Shown in pieces: positions 27,557 to 35,981 of a DNA stretch of 64,000 bases. The stretch comes from Zoogloea sp. (GTDB lineage: Bacteria; Pseudomonadota; Gammaproteobacteria; Burkholderiales; Rhodocyclaceae): contig NZ_JAKLLN010000011.1 of assembly GCF_023150065.1 (NCBI RefSeq), positions 89,553 to 153,552 on the forward strand, written 5' to 3'. Both the position numbers and the translations under genes were made by a program. The notes under the pieces are model-generated. The model was not told where the DNA came from. It searched no databases and saw only the letters and a program-made list of their open reading frames with translations. The stretch's first letter is position 1. Each line of letters begins with the position of its first letter.

Positions 27557-27668
27557 GATGTTTCCTTGACTCGGTTTGGGTGGCGGCCACCGGCGCGGAG
27601 CGAATCCGGGCCAGGGCCACCAGCCGTTGGGAGCACCCCGAAACGGCGGTGCGCTGTCGCCGAGGATT

Positions 27669-27684
27669 TGCACGATGCGTGCCA
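27669..27684 (-). promoter_or_regulatory. Sigma-54 -24/-12 promoter of the ssuD-like operon
   Basis: Minus strand TGGCACGCATCGTGCA: GG and GC are ten bases apart, matching the sigma-54 consensus TGGCACG-N4-TTGCW with one change. It lies about 113 bases before the ssuD-like start. Confidence 0.85.
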
Positions 27685-27724
27685 TGCCTCAAGGCACCGG
27701 AATCAGGCACGCTGTGCCGAAAAA

Positions 27725-27773
27725 CTGCTCCTCCACCAGCACCTCTGGCGGCAGGGTGCTGGTGGAGAAGCAG
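27725..27773. promoter_or_regulatory. Paired TGCT-N8-AGCA sites forming a long inverted repeat
   Basis: Sites TGCTCCTCCACCAGCA (27726-27741) and TGCTGGTGGAGAAGCA (27757-27772) both fit TGCT-N8-AGCA. They are also almost perfect inverted copies of each other (18 of 19 bases) across a ten-base loop. They are centred 51 and 82 bases upstream of the -24 element of the ssuD-like promoter, and 19 bases past the end of the DszA-like gene, so they could also fold as a transcript end. Confidence 0.7.
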
Positions 27774-27791
27774 TCGACGTGATGCGTCAGG

Positions 27792-29222
27792 TCAGGCTTC
27801 TGTTGCCACCGCCTGCTCGTGTCGCGCCGTGCCCGCACGGATTGCGGCCTCACGCTTCACCCGCTCGATGTCGCGATAGCGTGCGGCGGGGTGACTCTCA
27901 GGCAGCAGTGGGCCTTCACCGAAGAGCTTCTCCCGCAACGTGCCGGGTTTGTAGGCGGTCGGATAGACACCGCGCCGCTGAAGCTCGGGCACCAGATGAT
28001 TCACCACGTCCTCGAAGGTCTCGTGAGCCAGCGCGTAGGCCAGGTTGAAACCATCCACGTCGGTCTCCTCGACCCACTGCTGCAGGATGTCGGCGACGGT
28101 GCTCGGCGAGCCGACGAAAACGGGGCCGAGACCGCCGACGCCGGCCCAGCGGGCGAGCTCGTCGATCGTCCATTCCTTCTCACCGTTGGCCAGGTGCTCG
28201 ACCACCGACACGATGGCGTTGGTCTCCACCGCGCGCACCGGGTCGTGCGGGGCGTACTGGCCGAAGTCGATACCGCTCCAGCCCGACAGCAAGACCAGCG
28301 CACCGTCGTAGGAGACGTGCTGCTTGTACTCTTCGAACTTGGCCTGAGCCTTCTCGTCGGTCTCGTCCACGATCACCGTGACCAGCGCATAGACCAGCAC
28401 CTTGGCTGGATCCCGACCGGCGGCGGCGGCCTGGCTGCGAATGTCGCTGACGTACTGCTTGAGGGTCGAGCGGGCCGGCGTCGACACGAACACGCACTCG
28501 GCGTGGCCGGCAGCAAAGGCCTTGCCGGCACCCGACGCCCCGGCCTGGAACAGCACCGGCGTGCGCTGGGGCGACGGTTCGCACAGGTGGTAGCCGGGCA
28601 CCTCGAAGTATTTGCCCTTGTGCCCGATCTCGTGGACCTTGTCCGGGTCGATGAAGACGCGGCGCTCCTTGTCGCGCAACACCGAGTCCGCCTCCCAGCT
28701 GCCCTCGAACAGCTTGTAGAGCACTTCCACGTATTCCGCCGCCACTTCGTAGCGGTTGTCGTGGCGACGCAGGCCGCCCTCGCCGACGTTCTTGGCGCCG
28801 CTCTCCAGATAGGAGGTGACGATGTTCCAACCGACCCGACCCTTGGTGTGGTGATCGGCGGTGGAGAGCCGACGGGCAAAGGTGTACGGGTGTTCGAAGG
28901 AGGTCGACGCGGTAATGCCGATGCCCAGGTGCTCGGTGGCCAGCGCGATGGGCGCCGCAAGCTGGAGCGGGTCATTCACCGGGATCTGCACGCCCTGGTG
29001 CAGCGCGTGGTAGTTGTCGCCCTTGTACACGTCGTAGTAGCCAACCACGTCGGCAATAAAGATGGCGTCGAAGAAACCGCGCTCGAGGATGCGGGCGAGA
29101 TCGGTCCAGTATTCCAGGTCCTTGTACTGCCAGGAACGGTCGCGCGGGTGCGTCCATAGCCCGGGCGACTGATGGCCGACGCAGTTCATTTCGAAGGCGT
29201 TGAAGCGGATGCTCTTGCTCAT
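27792..29222 (-). CDS. NtaA/SnaA/DszA family FMNH2-dependent monooxygenase
   Basis: 476 residues, luciferase-like fold of the DszA/NtaA group: FNAFEMNCVGHQSPGLWTHP near the N-terminus, FDAIFIADVVGYYDVY, HHTKGRVGWNIVTSY and LFQAGASGAGKAFAAGHAECVFV. DszA oxidises dibenzothiophene sulfone; relatives attack dialkyl sulfones, EDTA or NTA. An ATG three codons earlier (29231) is possible; neither has a strong Shine-Dalgarno. The upstream sequence is a broken ABC-transporter gene and then the porin, so it is probably co-transcribed with the porin from the sigma-54 promoter at 30666-30681. Confidence 0.88.
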   Translation of the reverse strand: MSKSIRFNAFEMNCVGHQSPGLWTHPRDRSWQYKDLEYWTDLARILERGFFDAIFIADVVGYYDVYKGDNYHALHQGVQIPVNDPLQLAAPIALATEHLGIGITASTSFEHPYTFARRLSTADHHTKGRVGWNIVTSYLESGAKNVGEGGLRRHDNRYEVAAEYVEVLYKLFEGSWEADSVLRDKERRVFIDPDKVHEIGHKGKYFEVPGYHLCEPSPQRTPVLFQAGASGAGKAFAAGHAECVFVSTPARSTLKQYVSDIRSQAAAAGRDPAKVLVYALVTVIVDETDEKAQAKFEEYKQHVSYDGALVLLSGWSGIDFGQYAPHDPVRAVETNAIVSVVEHLANGEKEWTIDELARWAGVGGLGPVFVGSPSTVADILQQWVEETDVDGFNLAYALAHETFEDVVNHLVPELQRRGVYPTAYKPGTLREKLFGEGPLLPESHPAARYRDIERVKREAAIRAGTARHEQAVATEA

Positions 29223-29258
29223 GTCGTGCATTCCAAGTGAGGTTTTCAGGGGAGCGGC

Positions 29259-29492
29259 AGGGGCTGCGGCCGGCCCCTCGTCGGCGACCCGCCCGTTCTC
29301 CAGCACGTAGCCGAAATGAGCGTGGCGCAGCGCGACGTTGATGTTCTGCCCGCCGATCAGGGCCCGGCCCAGCTCGACCCGCTTCTGCAGGCCGTAGGCC
29401 AGGTTGCCCACCGAGGTGTCGCGATGGGCCTGCAGCTCAAGGAAAGCCAGCGTGCGCTCGGCCAGCTCACGATGCGTCCGGGCCTCCCGACC
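29259..29492 (-). pseudogene. Remnant of a LivG-LivF ABC ATPase fusion
   Basis: This stretch translates, in one frame, to text like LivG (LAFLELQAHRDTSVGNLAYGLQKRVELGRAL) joined directly to text like the C-terminal end of LivF (GGQNINVALRHAHFGYVLENGRVADEG). Walker A, Walker B and the rest are missing. The first part is close to the intact LivG at 35178-35981 (LAFLHIQSHRDTPVGKLPYGLQKRVELARAM). It fits an internal deletion that removed the end of one ATPase gene and most of the next. It starts within ten bases of the porin stop and runs in frame into the DszA-like gene. Confidence 0.8.
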
Positions 29493-29496
29493 CGGA

Positions 29497-30624
29497 TCAG
29501 AAGTTGTGACGGATGCCGAAAGCGGCGCTGCGCTGGTAGCCGTTGCCCGGGTTGTAGCCGGCGCCCACCGAACTGATGAAGTCGGCATCACGCCCGGCAG
29601 CGTTGTTGGTGACGTTGGAGAAGGTGCCGTACAGCGCGGTGCGCTTCGACAGCGCATGCTCGTAGCCCACTGCCCACTGGCTGGCCTTGGCGTCGCCACC
29701 ACCGCCGACCAACTCGGTACTACGCCGCACATAGCTCGCCAGCACCTTGCCGTGGGTGCTGACCGGCACGGTGGCGCCGATCAGCCACTGGCGGGAATCC
29801 TTGCCCGCGCTGGCGCCGGTGTCGGGGCTGAAATCGGCGCTATCGGCGCGGCGGATGCCATACAGCGCGGCGAGCCTGGCAACACCCAGGTCATAGGTGC
29901 CGCCGATCTCGTAGGCGCGCACCTTCTTGCCGTCGTAAGACACGGCCACCGGCGCGCCCCCTGCATCGAGGCCGGAAGTCCGCGAACGCAGCTCCTGCAC
30001 ATGCACGCCCACGAGCAGCGGGCCGTTTCGGTACTGGGGTACGACCGACAGGCCGTACACGTCACCGGTCGCGCCAGTTCCACGGTTGCCGACGGACTCC
30101 TGGCCGTAGCCGTTCGGGGTCAATGCCGCCGACACGGAGAAGCCGCTCCAGTCGGGGGAGAAATAGGTGATCTGGTTGTTCCAGCGGTATTCGGTCAGGA
30201 ACACGTTGTTGTACTGCCCGACGGTGACGCTGCCAAAGGGATCCACCTCCGAGGTCAGCAGATAACCCGGCGTGTATTGGCGGCCGAGCGCGACCTTGCC
30301 GAAACGGCCGGCCAGGGCAACGAAGGCCTGACGGCTGAAGCCGCCACCACCGGTCAGGTCGCCGGTTGACGTGTCGATGGCGGCTTCGAGGACGAAGCTC
30401 GCCTTGAGGCCGCCACCGATGTCTTCGGTGCCCTGAAAGCCGATGCGGCTCGGCACGCTGGTGCCGGAATCGATACGCGACTGGCTGCCAATTCGCGAAT
30501 CCACATTCCTGTCGCTCCAGCGGTAGCCCATATCGACGGTACCGAAAATATTGACGTTATCTTGAGCTGAGGCGACCGCACTGACAGCCAGCAGGACCAG
30601 CGCGACGATATTGGTTTTCTTCAT
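29497..30624 (-). CDS. Gram-negative trimeric porin (betaproteobacterial type)
   Basis: 375 residues. Signal peptide at 1-20 (MKKTNIVALVLLAVSAVASAQ), then VNIFGTVDMGYRW, SRIGFQGTEDIGGGLKASFVLE and AFVALAGRFGKVALGRQYTPGY, typical of Burkholderia/Bordetella general porins. The C-terminus RSAAFGIRHNF ends in Phe, the barrel-assembly signal. A sigma-54 promoter lies 42 bases upstream of the ATG, putting the porin in the organosulfur regulon. A TTG four codons earlier is less likely since the AAGG would abut it. Confidence 0.9.
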   Translation of the reverse strand: MKKTNIVALVLLAVSAVASAQDNVNIFGTVDMGYRWSDRNVDSRIGSQSRIDSGTSVPSRIGFQGTEDIGGGLKASFVLEAAIDTSTGDLTGGGGFSRQAFVALAGRFGKVALGRQYTPGYLLTSEVDPFGSVTVGQYNNVFLTEYRWNNQITYFSPDWSGFSVSAALTPNGYGQESVGNRGTGATGDVYGLSVVPQYRNGPLLVGVHVQELRSRTSGLDAGGAPVAVSYDGKKVRAYEIGGTYDLGVARLAALYGIRRADSADFSPDTGASAGKDSRQWLIGATVPVSTHGKVLASYVRRSTELVGGGGDAKASQWAVGYEHALSKRTALYGTFSNVTNNAAGRDADFISSVGAGYNPGNGYQRSAAFGIRHNF

Positions 30625-30665
30625 TTTTCGATTCAACCTTATTTATTGAGAAGCAGCCAACCAAT

Positions 30666-30681
30666 AGCAGCTTGCGTGCCA
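30666..30681 (-). promoter_or_regulatory. Sigma-54 -24/-12 promoter of the porin gene
   Basis: Minus strand TGGCACGCAAGCTGCT has GG and GC ten bases apart and a perfect -24 half. A site TGCTTCCTCAAAGGCA (30741-30756), one base off TGCT-N8-AGCA, is centred 69 bases upstream. Confidence 0.82.
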
Positions 30682-30740
30682 GCCAATTCAGTCAAAAAAT
30701 GCCTCCGAATCGCCAAGCAATTCAAATCGAAATAGAACAA

Positions 30741-30756
30741 TGCTTCCTCAAAGGCA
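30741..30756. promoter_or_regulatory. Candidate SfnR site upstream of the porin
   Basis: TGCTTCCTCAAAGGCA fits TGCT-N8-AGCA with one mismatch (GGCA) and shares the TGCTTCC start with the site at 43532-43547. Confidence 0.55.
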
Positions 30757-30838
30757 TTTGCTGCTAATTCAATGTCCGCACGGCAGCATTCCTGCAAATT
30801 GAATTAGCTATTCACAAGAGGCTTATGTCCGGAATCGG

Positions 30839-30870
30839 AAAAAAAAGCCGCACCCCGAAGGAATGCGGCC
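30839..30870 (-). terminator. Rho-independent terminator after livF
   Basis: On the minus strand GCCGCA (30869-30864) pairs with TGCGGC (30852-30847) around a TTCG-rich loop and is followed by eight T. It lies 20 bases past the livF stop and closes the transporter operon. Confidence 0.88.
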
Positions 30871-30890
30871 TTGAGCGGCGTACGCTGCGT

Positions 30891-31697
30891 TTAATTTTCG
30901 CGGCGGCGGCTGTGGTAGTGTTTGGCGTCGCGGAAGCTGCGCCGGCCATCGGCGCCCACGCCCAGGTAGAAGCTCTGGATGTCGTCCCGCCCGGCCAGAT
31001 CGGTAGAGAGGCCCGCGCTGGCGACACGGCCGCTCTCGAGCACATAGGCCTGGTCGGAATACTTCAGCGCAATCGCCGCGTTCTGCTCGGCGAGCACGAA
31101 ACTGACCTGTTCGTCTCGGTTGAGACGTCGCACGATCTCGAAGATCTCGGTGACGATCTGCGGTGCGAGCCCCATCGACGGTTCGTCCAGCAAGACCAGT
31201 CGCGGTGAGGCGATCAGCGCCCGACCGATCGCCAGCATCTGCTGCTCACCGCCCGACAGATAGCCCGCCAGGCTGCGACGCCGCTCCTTCAAGCGCGGAA
31301 AGTAGTGATAGATACGTTCCAGCGAATCGCGCAGGTTTCGTCGCGACGGCCCCCGCACGAAGGCTCCGACCTGCAGATTCTCCTCGACGTCGAGATGGGC
31401 GAAGCAATGGCGCCCCTCGAGCACCTGCACCAGGCCGTGACCGACCAGCTCGGCCGGATCGGCGTTGAGCACGTCGCGCCCGGCGAAGTGGATGCGGCCG
31501 CTGGTCACCTCGCCGCGCTCCGCGCCGATCAGGCCGGAGATGGCCTTGAGGGTGGTCGTCTTGCCGGCACCGTTGGCACCCAGCAGCGCGACGATGCGCC
31601 CCTCGGGCACCGCCAGGCTGATGCCGCGGGTGCCGAGGATCACCTTGTTGTAGATGACGTGGATGTCCTCAACGCTGAGGATGAAAGAAGTCGTCAT
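30891..31697 (-). CDS. livF: ABC transporter ATPase, LivF type
   Basis: 268 residues. Walker A GANGAGKTTT (about 40-49), signature LSGGEQQML, Walker B LVLLDEPSMGLAP and LAEQNA with the H-loop replaced by Gln, as usual for LivF. It is one of two ATPases of a branched-chain amino acid-type (HAAT) importer. The start has GGAC upstream and lies 59 bases behind the binding-protein gene. Confidence 0.9.
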   Translation of the reverse strand: MTTSFILSVEDIHVIYNKVILGTRGISLAVPEGRIVALLGANGAGKTTTLKAISGLIGAERGEVTSGRIHFAGRDVLNADPAELVGHGLVQVLEGRHCFAHLDVEENLQVGAFVRGPSRRNLRDSLERIYHYFPRLKERRRSLAGYLSGGEQQMLAIGRALIASPRLVLLDEPSMGLAPQIVTEIFEIVRRLNRDEQVSFVLAEQNAAIALKYSDQAYVLESGRVASAGLSTDLAGRDDIQSFYLGVGADGRRSFRDAKHYHSRRREN

Positions 31698-31756
31698 GGC
31701 AGAGTCCGTCCGAGCAGGGCCGCGCGGGCCGGACACCCGCGCGGAAGGGGGAACGA

Positions 31757-33094
31757 TCAGCTTTCCTTGGCGCAATTGCGGGGCGTGATGCCCTTTTCCT
31801 TGGCGTAGGCGGCAGCCGATTTCTCGATGATCGGGCGCAGCAGGGCGCGGTCGGCCTGCACCCAGTCGCTGATCACCTTCCAATGGGCGCCATCCCATTG
31901 CTGGAAGCGCACCGCGCCGCCGCCTTCGTGGTCGGCGCACGACAGCTTGAGGTTCTGCACCAGCCCGACAGCGCCGAGCTCCTGCAGGCGCTTGTTGTCG
32001 ATGTTCAGGTGCTCGAAGCCCCAGCGCACCTCCTCGCCGGTGAGCGGACGCTTGCCGAACTTGGCCTGGGCGATGCGCACGGCTTCCACGTTGAGGATGC
32101 CGTTCACCACGCCCAGGTTGTAATACACGTTGCCGAAGCGCTTCGGATCCTGCAGGTTGCCCTTGCCGGCCTTGAGCACGTGCTTCTCGATGTCCTTCAG
32201 CACCGGAAAGTCGGTGCCGGCCGGGTGGGTGGTGATCGAGATGTAGCCCTTGGCCACATCCCCGGCGGGCGCCGCATCATCCTCGGAGTTGCTCCAGATG
32301 TTGCCGATCACGTGATCCACCGGGAAGCCGGTCTTGGCGGCTGTTTTCAGCGCCACCGGATTCATCACGCCCCAGCCGCGCAGGATCACCCAGTCGGGTT
32401 TGATGCGGCGGATGTTGAGCCATTGGGATTGCTGCTCGGTGCCCGGGTGCGGCACCTCGATGTGGGTGACCGTAAAACCGTACTTCTTGGCCAGGATGTC
32501 GAGGATGGGGATGGTTTCCTTCCCGTAGGGCGAGCCGTGATACAGCGTCACGATCTTCTTGCCCTTCAGCTTCTCAAAGCCGCCTTCACGCTGGCCGACG
32601 TAATTCACGATGGCCGACACTTCGCTGTACGGGTTCAGCTGAAGCGGAAAGACGTAGGGAAACACGCTGCCGTCGGTGGAGTCGGTACGGCCGTGGTTGA
32701 TGGTGATGAGCGGAATCCTGTCGGCGGTGGAGCGGTCCAGCGTGGCGTAGGCGATGCCCACGCTGAGCGGGTTGGTGGCCGCCGCGGGCGCACCGTTGAG
32801 ACCCTTTTTCAGACGCTCGTAGCACTCGACACCCTTCTCCACCACGTATTCGGTCTCGCACTCGGACCACGTCAGCTTGACGCCATTGACCCCACCGTCG
32901 CGAGTGTTGATCAGTTGCATGTAGTCGATGAAACCACCGAAGAAGCCAGTGCCGCCGGCGGCATACGGGCCGACCCGGTAGCTCTGCAGCGGAAAATACT
33001 GCTCGCCGGCGGCGTGCACGGCACCGCTGGCCAGCGCGAGGCCCAGGCTGACGGCACCCGCCAGCCGGCGGAAGGAAAGGCGTGAAACGGACAT
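31757..33094 (-). CDS. Periplasmic substrate-binding protein, Liv/HAAT family
   Basis: 445 residues. Signal peptide 1-28 (SLGLALASGAVHAAGEQ), then a type I periplasmic-binding fold: GGFIDYMQLINTRDGGVNGVKL, TLYHGSPYGKETIPILDILAKKYGF, and WVILRGWGVMNPVALKTA. It captures the solute for the LivGHMF importer. Binding-protein sequence is far from true leucine binders, and its place in the sulfur regulon suggests a sulfone, sulfonate or other organosulfur compound. AGGAG precedes the ATG at 33094. Confidence 0.85.
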   Translation of the reverse strand: MSVSRLSFRRLAGAVSLGLALASGAVHAAGEQYFPLQSYRVGPYAAGGTGFFGGFIDYMQLINTRDGGVNGVKLTWSECETEYVVEKGVECYERLKKGLNGAPAAATNPLSVGIAYATLDRSTADRIPLITINHGRTDSTDGSVFPYVFPLQLNPYSEVSAIVNYVGQREGGFEKLKGKKIVTLYHGSPYGKETIPILDILAKKYGFTVTHIEVPHPGTEQQSQWLNIRRIKPDWVILRGWGVMNPVALKTAAKTGFPVDHVIGNIWSNSEDDAAPAGDVAKGYISITTHPAGTDFPVLKDIEKHVLKAGKGNLQDPKRFGNVYYNLGVVNGILNVEAVRIAQAKFGKRPLTGEEVRWGFEHLNIDNKRLQELGAVGLVQNLKLSCADHEGGGAVRFQQWDGAHWKVISDWVQADRALLRPIIEKSAAAYAKEKGITPRNCAKES

Positions 33095-33206
33095 GGAAAT
33101 CAACTCCTGTAGCAAAGGATGGGCACCGCCAGCGGCGCCCGTGACAAGCCCCGGAGCAACTGGCCAGGCCGCTCCGTGGAATGGAAATCGAAGAAAAGGA
33201 AAACGC

Positions 33207-34277
33207 TCAGTCGCGCAGCGGCCACACCCGGGCGCGGGCCCACAGCCCCCGCCACAAGCTCGCCAGCCCCTCGGGCTCGCGGATCAGGAACACGATGATC
33301 AGCACCCCGAACAGGATCTTCTGCAGGTTTTCGGTATCGCCGGGGGCGATCACGCCCGCGAGGAGGGATCCGCCCAGGTTGCTCAGCAGCAAGGGCAGCA
33401 GCACGACGAAGGCGGCACCCAGAAAGTTGCCGAGAATGCTGCCCATGCCACCGATGATGATGATGAACAGCACCTGGAACGAGCGGTTCAGATCAAAGCC
33501 ATGGGGCTCCACTGTGCCCAGGTAGGCAAACGCCCACAGCGACCCCGCCACCCCGCAGAAGAACGAACTGATCGCGAAGGCCAGCAGCTTGGTACGCACC
33601 ACGGGGATGCCAATCACCGCCGCGGCAGTATCCATATCGCGTACCGCCATCCAGTTGCGCCCAAGGTCGGAGCGCACGATGCGTCCGGCGAGGGCGAACA
33701 GCGCCGTGACCACCGACAGGGTCAGCAGGTAGCGGCCTGCCGGAGACGACAGATCGGTGCCCAGCATCACCAGCGGCGGCGCCGTGATCACCCCGGACGG
33801 ATTGAAGTTGGAGAACCAACCGAATTTGGTCAGCGTCCATTCCACGATGAACTGGGCCGCCAGGGTCGACACGATGAGGTAAAAGCCCTTGATGCGCAGG
33901 CTGGGCAGGCCGGACACCACGCCCGCCACCGCCGCCACCAGCCCGCCCAGCACGAAGCTCACCAGAAACGGAAGCCCCTCGACACGCAGCTGGAAGTTGT
34001 AGGCAGCAAAGGCACCAATGGCCATGAAGGCCGCACTGCCCAGCGACAGCTGGCCTGCGTAGCCGGTGAGCAGGTTGAGCCCCAGCCCGGCCAGGGACAG
34101 GACGAGAAACGGGATGAGGATGGCGCTGAACCAGTAATCGCTCGCCCACAAAGGCACCACGACATAAGCAACGGCCAGCAGCACGGCGAGGCCGGCACGT
34201 GCCTGCCACAGGCGGAAGATGCGCCTGTCCTGGGCGTAGCGGGTACTGAACTGCCCGCTACCGGTCAATGACAACAT
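33207..34277 (-). CDS. livM: ABC transporter permease, LivM type
   Basis: 356 residues, about ten membrane helices, with LNLLTGYAGQLSLGSAAFMAIGAFAAY (family motif, about 70-96) and the EAA-like loop VRDMDTAAAVIGIPVVRTKLLAFAISSF. Forms the inner-membrane pore with the LivH protein. Starts two bases after the livH stop, so it is translationally coupled. Confidence 0.9.
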   Translation of the reverse strand: MLSLTGSGQFSTRYAQDRRIFRLWQARAGLAVLLAVAYVVVPLWASDYWFSAILIPFLVLSLAGLGLNLLTGYAGQLSLGSAAFMAIGAFAAYNFQLRVEGLPFLVSFVLGGLVAAVAGVVSGLPSLRIKGFYLIVSTLAAQFIVEWTLTKFGWFSNFNPSGVITAPPLVMLGTDLSSPAGRYLLTLSVVTALFALAGRIVRSDLGRNWMAVRDMDTAAAVIGIPVVRTKLLAFAISSFFCGVAGSLWAFAYLGTVEPHGFDLNRSFQVLFIIIIGGMGSILGNFLGAAFVVLLPLLLSNLGGSLLAGVIAPGDTENLQKILFGVLIIVFLIREPEGLASLWRGLWARARVWPLRD

Positions 34278-34279
34278 GG

Positions 34280-35161
34280 TCAAACCCTCTCGATGGCGCG
34301 CTCGCCAAACAGGCCCGCGGGCCTGACCAGCAGGAACAACAGCGCAAGTACGTACGGAAACCAGTTCTCCAGCCCATCGCCGATGATCGGGCCGACATAG
34401 ACCTCGGCCAGCTTTTCGCCGGCACCGACAATCAGGCCGCCGACGATCGCCCCGCCGATCGACGAGAAGCCGCCGATGATCAGCACCGGCAGCGCCTTCA
34501 GCACGACCAGCGACAACGAGAACTGCACGCCCAGGCGGGCGCCCCACAGCAGCCCGGCCACGAGGCCGACAAAGCCCGCGACTGCCCACACCACGCCCCA
34601 GATGCGCTGCAGCCGGATGCCGACCGCCAGCGCCGCCAGGTGGTCGTCCGCCACCGAGCGCAGCGACAAGCCGATCCGCGTGCGGCTGAACAGCAGCGAC
34701 AGGCCCAGCACCAGCAGCGCAGCGATACCGGCGGCAAACAGGTCGAAGCGGCTCAGGAGGATGCCGGAGACCTCGAGCGGCTCGTCGCGGATGCCGAGAT
34801 CCAGCCCATGTACCTGCGCGCCCCACAGCAACTGGGCGAGGCCTTCGATGATGAAGCTCACCCCCAGCGTCGCCATGAACAGGGTGATCGGCGGGCGATT
34901 CACCAGATGCCGCAGCACCCCGCGCTCGATGGCAAACGCCAGCGCCAGCATTGCCGCCAGCGTCGCAGCGAACGCGCCCCAGAAAGGAAAGCCGCGCTCC
35001 AGCAGGCTGACGAAGGTCAGCGCGGCAAACAGCACCATCGAACCCTGGGCGAAGTTGAAGACGCCCGAGGCCTTGTAGATCAGCACGAAGCCGATCGCCA
35101 CCATCGAATACATGACCCCGGCCAGGAGGCCGCCGATCAGCACTTCCAGAAAGAAATCCAT
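34280..35161 (-). CDS. livH: ABC transporter permease, LivH type
   Basis: 293 residues, eight membrane helices. SMVAIGFVLIYKASGVFNFAQGSMVLFAA (about 19-47) is the LivH signature, and LRSVADDHLAALAVGI is the cytoplasmic loop that contacts the ATPase. Lies between livG and livM in the same operon. Confidence 0.9.
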   Translation of the reverse strand: MDFFLEVLIGGLLAGVMYSMVAIGFVLIYKASGVFNFAQGSMVLFAALTFVSLLERGFPFWGAFAATLAAMLALAFAIERGVLRHLVNRPPITLFMATLGVSFIIEGLAQLLWGAQVHGLDLGIRDEPLEVSGILLSRFDLFAAGIAALLVLGLSLLFSRTRIGLSLRSVADDHLAALAVGIRLQRIWGVVWAVAGFVGLVAGLLWGARLGVQFSLSLVVLKALPVLIIGGFSSIGGAIVGGLIVGAGEKLAEVYVGPIIGDGLENWFPYVLALLFLLVRPAGLFGERAIERV

Positions 35162-35177
35162 CTGCGCTCTCCGCGTC

Positions 35178-35981
35178 TCAGTGGGCGTTACCGATGTAGG
35201 CGGCGATCACCTCGGGGTCGTCGCGCACCTCGGCGGGCACCCCGTCGGCAATCTTGCGGCCGTAGTCGAGCACCACCACGTGATCCGAAATGTCCATCAC
35301 CACCCCCAGGTCATGCTCGATCAGGACCACCGTGGTGCCGAAATCCCGGTTGATGTCGAGGATGAAGCAGCTCATGTCCATCTTCTCCTCCAGATTCATG
35401 CCGGCCATCGGCTCGTCGAGCAGCAGCAGACGCGGCTCCGAGGCCATCGCGCGGGCCAGCTCGACACGCTTCTGCAGCCCGTAGGGCAGCTTGCCGACCG
35501 GCGTATCGCGGTGCGACTGGATGTGCAGGAAGGCCAGGATCTCCTCGGCCTTGCGCCGGTGTGCGTCGGCTTCGGCAGCGGCGGCCCCCAGGCCGATCAC
35601 CTGCGCCATCCAGCTCGCCTGCACCCGCAGGTTGCGTCCGGCCAGCACGTTGTCGAGCACGCTCATGCCCTTGAACAGCGCCACGTTCTGGAAGGTCCGG
35701 GCGATGCCGCCGAGGGCAGCCTGGCGCGGCGCCATCCGCGGCTGGGCACGGCCGTCATAGACCACGCGCCCCTGCTGAGGGCGATACACGCCGTTGATGA
35801 CATTGAGCAGCGAACTCTTGCCCGCCCCGTTGGGGCCGATGAGGGCGCACACCTCGCCGCGCCGGACAGCGAAAGAGATGTCGGTGATCGCCCTCACCCC
35901 ACCAAAGGCAAGGGAAATGTGCTCCACCGCCAGCAGCGGCGTGGCGTCGGGACGTGCCAATGCAGCGCTCGCGGCGCTCAT
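35178..35981 (-). CDS. livG: ABC transporter ATPase, LivG type
   Basis: 267 residues. Walker A GPNGAGKSSLLN, signature LPYGLQKRVELARAM, Walker B LLLLDEPMAGMN and IEHDLGVVMDISD with the H-loop His. ATG 35981 was chosen because it overlaps the upstream stop as ATGA with GGTGG before it. A decayed second copy of its signature region is at 29259-29492. Confidence 0.9.
   Translation of the reverse strand: MSAASAALARPDATPLLAVEHISLAFGGVRAITDISFAVRRGEVCALIGPNGAGKSSLLNVINGVYRPQQGRVVYDGRAQPRMAPRQAALGGIARTFQNVALFKGMSVLDNVLAGRNLRVQASWMAQVIGLGAAAAEADAHRRKAEEILAFLHIQSHRDTPVGKLPYGLQKRVELARAMASEPRLLLLDEPMAGMNLEEKMDMSCFILDINRDFGTTVVLIEHDLGVVMDISDHVVVLDYGRKIADGVPAEVRDDPEVIAAYIGNAH

Noticed and set aside
28180..28830. 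Additional frames inside the DszA-like gene
   Set aside because: Shadow translations of a well-recognised monooxygenase.
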